A program made the position numbers and the translations under genes. Positions 17,868-25,328 of a DNA stretch of 64,000 nt are shown one piece after another (the first letter of the stretch is position 1; each line of letters starts with the position of its first letter). A model generated the notes under the pieces. That model ran no database searches, was not told the origin of the DNA, and saw only the letters and a program-made list of their open reading frames with translations. Origin of the DNA: a bacterium (GTDB lineage Bacteria; JAJVIF01); the NCBI GenBank assembly GCA_022072165.1, contig JAJVIF010000001.1, forward strand, positions 1,426,001-1,490,000, in the 5' to 3' direction.

Positions 17868-17880
17868 AGCATCCTATGCT
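17868..17880. promoter_or_regulatory. Overlapping divergent -10 elements in an inverted repeat
   Basis: The inverted repeat AGCAT-CCT-ATGCT contains TATGCT (17875-17880) reading right and TAGGAT (17876-17871) reading left. The rightward transcript would have a leader of about 28 nt with GGGAGGG before the ATG at 17915; the leftward leader to 17776 is about 90 nt. Confidence 0.55.
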
Positions 17881-17914
17881 ATGGGAGACTCTGCAACTCC
17901 CGGGAGGGCTCGTC

Positions 17915-18559
17915 ATGTCGACTTTACTGACCCGCATCGCGTGTGTCGCGCTGCTGCTCCTGACCAGCGGGAGCCTGACGCTCGCACAGGCCGCTGAGAG
18001 CGGACTGCGATTTACGGTCGAGGTGAGCTCGAACATGGCTCCGGCCGCGACACGGGTCACGACGTCCATGCAGGATGGGCTGGTCCGGACCGACACCACT
18101 ACGGGATCGGAGACGACAGTCGCAATCATTCGCGACAACAAGACCTACCTGCTGGAGCCTGCCCTCGAACTGGCGCAGGTGACGCCTGTCAGGAAGCCGG
18201 GAGCCGGAGTCCCGGCAGCGCAACAAAAGTACTGGGGGCTGGTGGATCCGTTGCAGGTCGCGCCACCGCAGCTGCCAGCGCTCTTTCGGACGCTGGGAGC
18301 CCGGTCGCTCGGGAAAGACAAGCTCGAGGGCGTGGAAGTCGAGGCCTGGGTTCTCAGCATCCCCGCCGACGTGAATTTTCCCCTCGACAATCTCCGGCTC
18401 TATGTCAATACGGAAAATGGGATGCCCTTGCGACTCGACTACCAGCGCGACAAAGACGAGCAGGTGCAGGTGAAGTTCCTGAGCATCGAGACCGATGCCA
18501 CCTTCGCGCCGGGGATTTTCGAGATCCCCGCGGCGTATCGCCTGGTGGAATACGAGTGA
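17915..18559 (+). CDS. Exported LolA-like / outer-membrane lipoprotein-sorting-like protein
   Basis: This 214-residue protein starts with a cleavable signal (LLTRIACVALLLLTSGSLTLAQA, cut near AQA-AE). The mature part is a run of beta strands: LRFTVEVSS, TSMQDGLVRTDTTTG, TVAIIRDNKTYLLEP, and later LRLYVNTENGMPLRLDYQR and VQVKFLSIETDATFAPGIFEIP. That pattern of a substrate-strand half barrel ending in FEIPAAY is typical of LolA/DUF4412-like periplasmic proteins. It may bind lipids or lipoproteins, which fits a genome rich in lipoproteins, but no ligand can be assigned. It has GGGAGGG upstream and is divergent from the 15092 lipoprotein, possibly co-regulated through the shared promoter element. 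Confidence 0.7.
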   Translation: MSTLLTRIACVALLLLTSGSLTLAQAAESGLRFTVEVSSNMAPAATRVTTSMQDGLVRTDTTTGSETTVAIIRDNKTYLLEPALELAQVTPVRKPGAGVPAAQQKYWGLVDPLQVAPPQLPALFRTLGARSLGKDKLEGVEVEAWVLSIPADVNFPLDNLRLYVNTENGMPLRLDYQRDKDEQVQVKFLSIETDATFAPGIFEIPAAYRLVEYE

Positions 18560-18604
18560 TAGTCCGTGCGATTGATCGGCGCAGGGACATCTGAACTCGA
18601 CGAT

Positions 18605-19807
18605 TTATGTTGGCTCCGGGACGTAGCGCACGGCGAGGTCGTCTCCCAGCGGGACCACATCGGTACGACAGAGGCGCGGCGCTCCCCCGAGTCGGCGCGA
18701 CCCCTTCCCTACCATCCATGACGGCGCACTTTCCCCTCCGAGGAGCACCGGCGCCTGGATATGCAGCAGCTCATCCCAAAGTCCCTGCTCCAGGATCGGT
18801 GTCAGGAGCTGCCCACCTCCTTCGATCAGCAGATGGTTGAGTCCGGCATGCATGAGTGCCTGCAGCACCGCCTGCGCCTCGAGGCCTGCGCGATTCGCCT
18901 TCGCGAACAGGACCCGGACGCCCAGCATCTCCAGTGTCCGGAGGACTGGGACTGGCGCCGACTTACGAGTCACCACCATCACCGGGAGTTCCCGGGCGGT
19001 TTGGAAGAGGCGGTACTTGGCCGGCTCGAAGGCGAGCTGCCCGGAGACCACGATCCGGACCGGTGTCCGCGAAGTGGCGGCGGCATAGGGAATGAGTCCG
19101 GCGGGCCAAGCGACCGCGGCGTGGGCGTAGTCATCCCAGCGCGTGGTGAGGCGGGGGTTGTCGGCCGTGAGGGTCCGGGCTCCAATGACGATCCCATCGA
19201 CGGTGGCGCGGAGCTGATGCACCAGCCAGTGCGCTTCGGGACCCGAAAGTCCGGCGGACTCACCTGCGGACGTGGCGAGACGACCATCGGCGGAAGTCGC
19301 GACTTTGATGGTCACATACGGCAACTGACGGGTATGGACTTTGATGAACGCCCGATTCAGGTGCATCGCCTCTTGTTTGAGGAGCCCCCAGCGCAGAATC
19401 AACCCCGCCTGCAGTAATTGCTCATAGCCCACTCCGGCGTTCTGCGGGTTGGGGTCTTTCATGCACATCACCACTTTGGTGACATGCGCATCGATGAGGG
19501 CCTGAGTGCAGGGACCCGTGCGACCGGTGGTGCCACAGGGCTCGAGGGTGATGTAAGCAGTCGCGCCTGCCGCCTTTCGTCCGGCCTGTCGCAGGGCGAC
19601 CACTTCGGCATGATCCCGTTCGGCGAAACGATGAGCGCCTTCGCCCACGATCTCGCCATGTTTCACCAGAACGCAGCCGACCATGGGATTCGGGCTGGTG
19701 AGTCCGACCGTGGCTGCCGCGAGGTCCAGCGCTCTGCGGAGATACGGGACATCATCGGGATGGAGGATGTCGAGATCCGGCAGCGATGAGGCGGCTCCGG
19801 TCGGCAT
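18605..19807 (-). CDS. ribD: Bifunctional riboflavin biosynthesis protein RibD
   Basis: RibD deaminates and then reduces the pyrimidine intermediate of riboflavin synthesis. The N-terminal deaminase domain has the zinc motifs DHAEVVAL and LEPCGTTGRTGPC, with VGLTSPNPMVGCVLV upstream. The reductase domain starts near residue 175 with PYVTIKVATSADGR and includes VDGIVIGARTLTADNPRLTTR and LLIEGGGQLL. Full length at 400 residues, the C-terminus being normal. The ATG at 19807 lies 2 nt after the rhodanese stop, so the two genes are co-transcribed. A frame open to 20032 is only the overlap with the rhodanese gene. Confidence 0.93.
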   Translation of the reverse strand: MPTGAASSLPDLDILHPDDVPYLRRALDLAAATVGLTSPNPMVGCVLVKHGEIVGEGAHRFAERDHAEVVALRQAGRKAAGATAYITLEPCGTTGRTGPCTQALIDAHVTKVVMCMKDPNPQNAGVGYEQLLQAGLILRWGLLKQEAMHLNRAFIKVHTRQLPYVTIKVATSADGRLATSAGESAGLSGPEAHWLVHQLRATVDGIVIGARTLTADNPRLTTRWDDYAHAAVAWPAGLIPYAAATSRTPVRIVVSGQLAFEPAKYRLFQTARELPVMVVTRKSAPVPVLRTLEMLGVRVLFAKANRAGLEAQAVLQALMHAGLNHLLIEGGGQLLTPILEQGLWDELLHIQAPVLLGGESAPSWMVGKGSRRLGGAPRLCRTDVVPLGDDLAVRYVPEPT

Positions 19808-19809
19808 GG

Positions 19810-20229
19810 TTAGTCGGATTTGCGGGCGTTCCAGGCCGACATCCCGCCAGCCAGCGAATGGACCTGCTCGAAGCCGTGCGATGAGAGGAGATAGGCGGCA
19901 TCGAGAGACCGCATTCCCATCGCACAGATGGTGATGTAGTGCTTTTCGGGCTCCAGGTCCCGGACCATGATGCCGAGTTCCGACAGGGGGATGTTGATCG
20001 CTCCCGGTACCGATCCGCTGTTGAATTCCCACATCTCGCGGACATCAATCAGCTTCAGGGAGTCGTCATCGGCGGCCAGGAGCGCCGCCAGTTCGTCGGC
20101 GGTCAACTGATGTGCTGAGGCGTCCCAGGCATCGCTGGGCGGAGCGGAGGACTCGGCTTCCGGCTCCGGATCCACGGCAGAGTCGGTCGCAGGCTTGCCG
20201 CGTCCCAGGAGTTTGTCGAAGAGTCCCAT
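19810..20229 (-). CDS. Rhodanese-like domain protein
   Basis: A single rhodanese domain of 139 residues. After a linker of about 45 residues rich in Ser, Ala and Glu come LIDVREMWEFNSGSVPGAINIP, the entry strands, and the active-site loop ICAMGMRS, with the persulfide-carrying cysteine in a CXXGXRS frame. LAGGMSAWN is the usual C-terminal strand. Such proteins transfer sulfur or bind sulfur-containing ligands. It lies immediately upstream of ribD, with no obvious link to flavin synthesis. Upstream it is divergent from a ferredoxin gene. Confidence 0.88.
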   Translation of the reverse strand: MGLFDKLLGRGKPATDSAVDPEPEAESSAPPSDAWDASAHQLTADELAALLAADDDSLKLIDVREMWEFNSGSVPGAINIPLSELGIMVRDLEPEKHYITICAMGMRSLDAAYLLSSHGFEQVHSLAGGMSAWNARKSD

Positions 20230-20266
20230 GCTGTCATGCCCCCCACAGGTGTGATGTCTGCTGTCG

Positions 20267-20294
20267 TTCGACTGGTACTGGCGCTTTCTATAAT
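20267..20294 (+). promoter_or_regulatory. Sigma-70-type promoter of the 20361 ferredoxin gene
   Basis: TTCGAC (20267-20272), a 16-bp spacer and TATAAT (20289-20294) form a clear promoter. The leader to the ATG at 20361 is about 60 nt, unlike the leaderless genes nearby. Confidence 0.65.
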
Positions 20295-20360
20295 CCCGGG
20301 AACGTACCGCTCCGCCGGATTGCCAGCGGCATTGTAGCCGCGAGTCAGGATGCCCCCATC

Positions 20361-20681
20361 ATGCAGGAACAGGATGCCCTGTACCCCGTCTGCATTTTTG
20401 TCTGCACCAACAATCGGGGAAACGCCGAAGGTGTGCGGGTGTCGTGTGGCGTCCACGGCGCGGAGGAAATCCGGATCGCGCTGAAGGCGGCCTGCAAGAC
20501 GCATGGGGTCCAGGAGCGGGTGCGGGTCCATTCGTCGGGCTGTATGGAAGGCTGCGAGATCGGCCCCAATGTCCTGATCGAACCGGCCCATCGACTCTAC
20601 TCCGGGGTGACGATGGCGGATGTCGACGACATCATTGCACGCCACGTTGCCACGGAAGCGCTGCCTCCATCAACAGACTAG
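20361..20681 (+). CDS. Thioredoxin-like [2Fe-2S] ferredoxin
   Basis: This 106-residue protein resembles the thioredoxin-fold [2Fe-2S] ferredoxins. Four cysteines fall in the expected places: two in VCIFVCTNNRG near residues 11 and 15, and two in SSGCMEGCEIGPNVLI near residues 61 and 65. The extra cysteines Cys29 and Cys45 are outside those positions. The C-terminal LYSGVTMADVDDIIARHV is typical of this family. It may pass electrons to an unknown partner. The ATG at 20361 starts at the natural first strand, although the frame is open further upstream. The TAG stop overlaps the stop of the convergent acetyltransferase. Confidence 0.85.
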   Translation: MQEQDALYPVCIFVCTNNRGNAEGVRVSCGVHGAEEIRIALKAACKTHGVQERVRVHSSGCMEGCEIGPNVLIEPAHRLYSGVTMADVDDIIARHVATEALPPSTD

Positions 20682-21250
20682 CCCGTCCACTCCGATCGCA
20701 GGAGTCCATAAACACATTCATCCACCCGGACGCCCTGAATGAGGAAGTGCTGCCGCAGGGTCCCCTCCAGGCGCATCCCGTTCCGTTCCGCCACTTGTCG
20801 TGAGGCCGCATTCTCCACATGAATGAGGGCATAGAGACGCTGTAATCGACTGTTCGAGAAGACTTCCCGAATCAGCAGTTGCACGGCCGCAGTCCCCCAC
20901 CCGACTCCTTGCCAGGCTTCGCCGATCCCCCAGGCAAGTTCACCAGTCAGCATCCGCCAGTTCGCATCTTTGAGGGCAACAGTCCCGATCAGCCAGGTGC
21001 CATCCAGTTCCACCATCCAGCGAAAGTCCGAGCGGGACTCATCGCGACAATCGGATCCCAATCCGGAGAGCCGCGTGGCGAGTTCCGAGACATCGATGGG
21101 GTCTACCGGATTGTGACGCTGGGTCGAGGCTTCCTGTCGCCAGGCGTACCAGAGAGGCGCGTGGTCGGGGAGGACCGGGATCAGCCGAAGCCGATCCGTG
21201 GGCGGGGGCGTCTCAGGCACCAGTCGTGTTGTAAAGCCGATCTCCGGCAT
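20678..21250 (-). CDS. GNAT family N-acetyltransferase (RimJ-like)
   Basis: A 190-residue acetyltransferase of the RimJ/RimL-like GNAT type. TDRLRLIPVLPDHAP is the usual first strand, MVELDGTWLIGTVALKDANW and GELAWGIGEAWQGVGWGTAAVQLL form the acetyl-CoA pyrophosphate loop (motif A, QGVGWG), and LYALIHVENAASRQVAERNGM is motif B. RLEGTLRQHFLIQG is the family end. The substrate could be a protein N-terminus or a small molecule. The start at 21250 lies 38 nt inside the 3' end of upp, so the two are translationally linked. Confidence 0.87.
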   Translation of the reverse strand: MPEIGFTTRLVPETPPPTDRLRLIPVLPDHAPLWYAWRQEASTQRHNPVDPIDVSELATRLSGLGSDCRDESRSDFRWMVELDGTWLIGTVALKDANWRMLTGELAWGIGEAWQGVGWGTAAVQLLIREVFSNSRLQRLYALIHVENAASRQVAERNGMRLEGTLRQHFLIQGVRVDECVYGLLRSEWTG

Positions 21251-21893
21251 CGCCCAGCCCCGGCAGGATGTACCCCACCTGGTTGAGCTGGGTATCGACC
21301 GCCGCCGTAAAGATAGGGACATCCGGATGGGTCGCCTCGAGATGGGCGATCCCCTCCGGCGCGCTGATGATGCAGGCGAACTTGAGATGTCGCGGAGCTT
21401 GCCCCTGGTCGCGTCCCCACGCTTTCACGACATCGAGGGTCGCCGCCGCCGAGCCGCCGGTGGCGAGCATGGGGTCCACCACGATGACGGTCTCTGGTGG
21501 GGTGGCCCGGTCGAGCTTGTTGTAGTAGGTGACCGGCATCAGGGTTTCTTCATTGCGGTAGATCCCCAGATGCCAGATTTCGGCCGACGGCAGAAGGGTG
21601 AGGACCGGTTCGATGAAGCCGAGTCCGGCCCGGAGGATCGGTACCACCCCGACTCGCCCGGCCAGGACCTCACCCGTGGTGGCCTGGAGCGGTGTCTGGA
21701 CCGGCACTGACGTCGTGGGGAGGTCCCGGGTCGCTTCCAGCAGCAGGCCGATGGCGATCTGGCGGGCGGCATTCCGGAACGCGGCGGAGTCCGTGGTCTG
21801 GTCCCGCAGCGCGACGAGGGCCTGGGCCATGACTGGGTGGGTCACGATAGTCAGCAGCGGATGGGTGACAGCGGGGGGCGATACCTGGCTCAT
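21213..21893 (-). CDS. upp: Uracil phosphoribosyltransferase
   Basis: Uracil phosphoribosyltransferase makes UMP from uracil and PRPP. The 226-residue protein has HPLLTIVTHPVMAQALVALRD at the N-terminus, the PRPP-binding loop VDPMLATGGSAAATLDVVK and the C-terminal uracil-binding YILPGLGDAGDRLYNTTG. The ATG at 21893 has TATCAT (21905-21900) ending 6 nt upstream, so the message is probably leaderless; the frame is open further upstream into tRNA-Gly, which excludes the earlier starts. Its 3' end overlaps the acetyltransferase gene by 38 nt. udk, the other uridine salvage gene, is at 50460. Confidence 0.95.
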   Translation of the reverse strand: MSQVSPPAVTHPLLTIVTHPVMAQALVALRDQTTDSAAFRNAARQIAIGLLLEATRDLPTTSVPVQTPLQATTGEVLAGRVGVVPILRAGLGFIEPVLTLLPSAEIWHLGIYRNEETLMPVTYYNKLDRATPPETVIVVDPMLATGGSAAATLDVVKAWGRDQGQAPRHLKFACIISAPEGIAHLEATHPDVPIFTAAVDTQLNQVGYILPGLGDAGDRLYNTTGA

Positions 21894-21905
21894 GGGGGGA
21901 TGATA
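21891..21905 (-). promoter_or_regulatory. Leaderless promoter of upp
   Basis: TATCAT on the minus strand (21905-21900) is followed by six C residues and then the ATG. This is a plain example of the window-wide pattern. Confidence 0.6.
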
Positions 21906-21935
21906 GTCCGAAGGCGAGGAGTGAAAAAATCGAAG

Positions 21936-21960
21936 CGCCCCCCGGGGAGTCCGGGGGGCG
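21936..21960 (-). terminator. Rho-independent terminator of tRNA-Gly
   Basis: CGCCCCCCGG (21936-21945) and CCGGGGGGCG (21951-21960) form a 10-bp stem with loop GGAGT. On the minus strand six T residues follow a few bases after the stem. Confidence 0.85.
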
Positions 21961-21967
21961 AATCTAT

Positions 21968-22042
21968 TGGAGCGGAAGACGGGATTTGAACCCGCAACCC
22001 TCAGCTTGGGAAGCTGATGCGCTACCATTGCGCCACTTCCGC
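21968..22042 (-). tRNA. tRNA-Gly (CCC), CCA encoded
   Basis: On the minus strand acceptor GCGGAAG pairs with CTTCCGC. Anticodon stem TCAGC/GCTGA closes loop TTCCCAA with anticodon CCC, and the T arm has GGTTCAAATCC. Discriminator T and encoded CCA lie at 21971-21968. Confidence 0.96.
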
Positions 22043-22107
22043 GTTGCGAGTTCCTATCTTAGCAAATCTGCCCCTGTGCCCCAATACCGTAAGCCGGTTG
22101 AAGTCCG

Positions 22108-22125
22108 TACAATCCCACCTTGATG
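22108..22125 (+). promoter_or_regulatory. Leaderless promoter upstream of 22123 gene
   Basis: TACAAT (22108-22113) ends 9 nt before the ATG at 22123. A TTG immediately before the ATG is a possible alternative start. Confidence 0.55.
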
Positions 22126-22908
22126 AAGGAAACTCTCGGCTACCGGGTGCAGTACGGCATCGCTCCTTCCCGGTCGACCAGTCTGGGGCAGTGGATGCTG
22201 GCGGTCACGGGCGTGGTCGCGCTGCTGGCGTGGTATGGCACTACGGCAGGCTGGTTCGGACCCCGTCCGCCAGCCGACCTCCCGGCTGCCACCGACCTGC
22301 CCCTCCCCACGCCTGCAACTCCTCCCGCCAGTTCCGGGAACCCCCAGTCGCTGCCCCTGCCTGATCCCGGCGCGGAGACCGAAATCCTGAGTTACTTCCC
22401 GTTGGGAGCAGGTCATCGCTGGGATTTCGCCCAGGAAGTCCAGGTTCCCGGAGCCCCACCAACGGCTGACCGGGGGATGAGCTTCGAGGTGACCGCGGTC
22501 GACTGGAACCACGATCGGGCAACCTGGGAATGTCGGCTGGGCCAGGAGACGCTCTACTACTACATTACCGGCGACGACCTGATTGCTTCACGCGCGCCGG
22601 CATCCGCCGGGCTCGTGCAACTGCGGTCGCCCCTGACCCAGGGCGCGACCTGGGAGGACCCGCCGGGGAAACTCCGCTGGCGGGTCGAGCGGACCAGCGT
22701 GCCGGTAATGTTGCCATTGGGGACGTTCAGCTGCCTTGAGTTGCAGAAGGAGCCGCTGACAGGAGATGGCGGTACGGAGACGCTGTTCTATGCGCCGGGA
22801 GTCGGACTCGTGAAGCAGATCACGCTGGAGCCCTCGGGGGCGCGTCGGACCTACACGCTGGTGAGCTATGCCATCGGCGGGACTCAGGTCCCGCAACCCA
22901 CCGACTAA
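22123..22908 (+). CDS. Hypothetical single-pass membrane protein
   Basis: A 261-residue protein with a short cytoplasmic N-terminus, one membrane segment at about residues 25-45 (WMLAVTGVVALLAWYG), a Pro/Ala/Thr-rich linker and an exported beta-rich domain. The domain begins ILSYFPLGAGHRWDFAQEV and contains DWNHDRATWECRLGQETLYYYITGD and DPPGKLRWRVERTSVPVMLPLGTFSCLELQ. The pattern of a 'YFPLGxGxxW' opening and a late GVGLVKQIT strand resembles secreted bacterial proteins of unknown function. It stands alone between a leaderless promoter and a terminator. Confidence 0.65.
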   Translation: MKETLGYRVQYGIAPSRSTSLGQWMLAVTGVVALLAWYGTTAGWFGPRPPADLPAATDLPLPTPATPPASSGNPQSLPLPDPGAETEILSYFPLGAGHRWDFAQEVQVPGAPPTADRGMSFEVTAVDWNHDRATWECRLGQETLYYYITGDDLIASRAPASAGLVQLRSPLTQGATWEDPPGKLRWRVERTSVPVMLPLGTFSCLELQKEPLTGDGGTETLFYAPGVGLVKQITLEPSGARRTYTLVSYAIGGTQVPQPTD

Positions 22909-22916
22909 AATCGGGG

Positions 22917-22932
22917 TCCCGGTCAACCGGGA
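22917..22932. terminator. Small convergent hairpin
   Basis: TCCCGG and CCGGGA pair around TCAA between two convergent genes. On the minus strand it is followed by a short T run. Confidence 0.45.
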
Positions 22933-22946
22933 GGTCGACCCTCCAG

Positions 22947-23240
22947 TCAGCTTATCTGTTCTGTGGCAGCTGCATCCTGCTCGGCGCGGTAGACCGCCGC
23001 GAGAAGTTCCGCCACCACTTCGTACATCTCCGCCGGAATCTCGCCGCCGACCGGAACCTGCACCAGCACCTGCGCCAGCGCTGCATCACGCCGGACTTCC
23101 AGTCCATGCTCCGCTGCGAGGGCAAGAATCTGCTCTGCCAGTGCGCCGCGACCACTGGCGACTACCCGGGGTGCCCGGTCCCGCTCCTGGTCGTAGCGCA
23201 GGGCTGCCGCGAGTTTTGGTGGGTCCGGCAGGGTGCTCAT
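22947..23240 (-). CDS. Orphan FlhB C-terminal domain (EscU/YscU switch-like)
   Basis: This 97-residue protein matches the cytoplasmic C-terminal domain of FlhB/YscU: AAALRYDQERDRAPRVVASGRGALAEQILALAAEHGLEV, then VQVPVGGEIPAEMYEVVAELLAAVYRAEQ. The membrane domain and the NPTH self-cleavage motif are absent; ASGRG occupies the equivalent region. The window has no flagellar or type III secretion genes. Stand-alone FlhB-like proteins exist in some genomes, and their role is unclear. The ATG at 23240 has GATACT ending 7 nt upstream; 23264 is an alternative start. Confidence 0.78.
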   Translation of the reverse strand: MSTLPDPPKLAAALRYDQERDRAPRVVASGRGALAEQILALAAEHGLEVRRDAALAQVLVQVPVGGEIPAEMYEVVAELLAAVYRAEQDAAATEQIS

Positions 23241-23296
23241 GCCCCCGAGTATCGGACATCCCATCGGCCTCTGTGTTTAGTGGTGCGTGTTACACT
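23238..23296. promoter_or_regulatory. Divergent promoters, FlhB-like gene and lipoprotein 3
   Basis: GATACT on the minus strand (23253-23248) ends 7 nt before the ATG at 23240. TACACT on the plus strand (23291-23296) starts the lipoprotein message, leaving a leader of over 100 nt. Confidence 0.5.
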
Positions 23297-23409
23297 CTCT
23301 TTAAAAGCCCTTAACAGGCACAGTGCACCATGCTGACAGCAGCCGGGACGCCCCATCTGTTCCCATCCAGCGGGTGCAGTCCCGAATTCACGCCACCGAG
23401 GTTCACACG

Positions 23410-25236
23410 ATGCAGCGGCGCAGCACCCTCCGACTTCCCCTCTCCATGCTCTGTTTGGGAGCCCTCTGGAGTGCCCTTACCGGTTGCTCGGCTCCGGCCA
23501 GTGCGCCGGCGACTGATCCGGCACTGCTTCCCGGCACTGACACGCCAGTCGCGACGGCGACTCGCGTGGAGGCCACGCTCCCGGAAGGGGCGGCCCTCAT
23601 GATGGCCGCGGAGGTGACAGTCCACCTTGATGACCTCTCTTATGAGATGGTCCCCCTGCGACGCAACACACTGACCTTCGGCGAAGTCTTCGCCGGGGTA
23701 AATCTCACGGGGTACCTGGCCGCGAGTCCCTGCTCCACCTGTCTGCGACTGGAAACCATCAGCCTCGATCCGGCGAAGGATTTGTTGTCGCTGGCGTTCG
23801 CCATCCGGCATCCCTTCCCGGCTTATCCGTCGTTCCCGCGCAAGGACCTCGATGCCTTTGATGTGAAGGGGGTTGTGCTGCTGCCGGAGCCGACCATCGG
23901 GGCGTATCAGTTCAACAGCGAAGTCGCCCCTGGCGTGAAGGCCCGTGGCGACTTCTACAGCCTCCGCAACGCCGATGGCTACACCTCCGCTGGCCGGAGT
24001 CTCTGGACCGACTCGACGTTCATTAACCCGGCGTATGCCACCGAACAGTCGACCATTAACCCGTTCAAGTTCTACCAGTCCGATGGGCTGGAGCGCCGGT
24101 TCCGCCAGGGCCAGGGCTTCGAGTCCCGGACCTATACCTTCGATGTCTCCCGGACGTTTAACACGGTCCGGTTCCTCCTGGCGATCATCGGCAACTACGG
24201 CACCCCGATCCGGAGCCGGGACGATCGCCCGGATGCCCGGTACTTCATCCCGGCGTTCAATCAGAAGGAGGCCTACTTCATCGAGGGGGCCCGACTCTCC
24301 AGCGCGCCGCAGCTGACCTGGAAAGATGCCACCAGCGAGTCGGTGATCGAAGTAAAGGTCGCGGACCATCAGCGCAATCTGCCGGCGAAGGGGGCGGAGC
24401 TCGACTGGGATGACCCGGAAAACACGATTCCTTTCTCCAGCAATGTGGCGGAAGTCAGCATCGAAGCCCCGGTACTCTCCGACTCCCCCTTCTCCCTAAT
24501 ACCCTCCACCGGCGGCGCGGGCACTTTCGCGGATCCCTACCGTTACAACGTCAACATCTCCAACACGAAAGCCGCCTCCTTCGGGACCTATCCCATGCTC
24601 ATCAAGACCCGGGATCAGGTGAACAGCCTTGCCGGCTGGGCTGTTGGAAACCTGCATATCCCCTACGACGACGAATTCGAGCGGGAGAACCCCATCACGC
24701 AGACTGGCTGGATCACCGGCGCTCCGGTCCCCGGCACCGGGGCAGGCTGGTCGCTCTTCGCTTCTGCGGGACCGAACGGGAAGTACTGGGACGACAACAA
24801 CAATCAGCCGTACGAAAACAATGTCCTGCTGACCCTCGACACTCCTCCGATGGACCTCACTTTCTCATCGGCGCTCCCGGTGCTGGAGCTCGTGCATCAG
24901 TACAGCCTGGAGCCGACCCTCGATGGCGCGGCCGTGTTCCTGAGTACCGATGGTGGCTTCACCTTTGACTACCGGGCACCACTGACAGTCCTGTCCGGTC
25001 GTGGCTACGACGCCGAGATGCTGCCGAAGATTGGCCCCTTCGATGTCCTGGCGTACAAGCGCGCCTTTACAGGCGACTCCGAGGGAAGCACCACGAGCCA
25101 GTTTGATCTGTCGGCGGCGGCGGGCAAGAAGCAGGTGGTCTGTCGCTTCGTCTTTTCCACCAACTCCTCCGGGAATGGTTCCACCCCTCCGTTCTATCAG
25201 GGCTGGAGCATCTATCGGGTGAAGCTCATCCCTTAG
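23410..25236 (+). CDS. Large secreted lipoprotein, HPF/NADGY family member 3
   Basis: A 608-residue lipoprotein: signal ending LTGC (Cys26), then a Pro/Ala/Thr-rich linker. The N-terminal domain has VTVHLDDLSYEMVPL, a Cys pair in SPCSTCLRLE, IRHPFPAYPSFPRKDLDAFDV, and LRNADGYTSAGRSLW. Mid-protein it has RYFIPAFNQKEAYFIEG and the ELDWDDPENT motif, both shared with other family members. The C-terminus has one Asp-box-like STDGGFTFDYR and ends with strands reminiscent of jelly-roll or discoidin folds. The SPCSTC pair resembles FPCADC in the 42496 relative. I chose the ATG at 23410, about 9 nt after a GAGG. Confidence 0.82.
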   Translation: MQRRSTLRLPLSMLCLGALWSALTGCSAPASAPATDPALLPGTDTPVATATRVEATLPEGAALMMAAEVTVHLDDLSYEMVPLRRNTLTFGEVFAGVNLTGYLAASPCSTCLRLETISLDPAKDLLSLAFAIRHPFPAYPSFPRKDLDAFDVKGVVLLPEPTIGAYQFNSEVAPGVKARGDFYSLRNADGYTSAGRSLWTDSTFINPAYATEQSTINPFKFYQSDGLERRFRQGQGFESRTYTFDVSRTFNTVRFLLAIIGNYGTPIRSRDDRPDARYFIPAFNQKEAYFIEGARLSSAPQLTWKDATSESVIEVKVADHQRNLPAKGAELDWDDPENTIPFSSNVAEVSIEAPVLSDSPFSLIPSTGGAGTFADPYRYNVNISNTKAASFGTYPMLIKTRDQVNSLAGWAVGNLHIPYDDEFERENPITQTGWITGAPVPGTGAGWSLFASAGPNGKYWDDNNNQPYENNVLLTLDTPPMDLTFSSALPVLELVHQYSLEPTLDGAAVFLSTDGGFTFDYRAPLTVLSGRGYDAEMLPKIGPFDVLAYKRAFTGDSEGSTTSQFDLSAAAGKKQVVCRFVFSTNSSGNGSTPPFYQGWSIYRVKLIP

Positions 25237-25268
25237 GACACACCCGGCAGTCAGACTTTTTTTACGCC

Positions 25269-25293
25269 CGCACCCCGGCAGTTCCGGGGTGCG
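25269..25293 (+). terminator. Terminator hairpin after lipoprotein 3
   Basis: CGCACCCCGG and CCGGGGTGCG form a perfect 10-bp stem around CAGTT, followed by GTCATTTCG. A T run also lies just before it at 25257-25263. Confidence 0.65.
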
Positions 25294-25312
25294 GTCATTT
25301 CGACACGGGGGC

Positions 25313-25328
25313 TACACTACCTCGCATG
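25313..25328 (+). promoter_or_regulatory. Leaderless promoter of the lipid kinase gene
   Basis: TACACT (25313-25318) ends 7 nt before the ATG at 25326. Confidence 0.6.
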
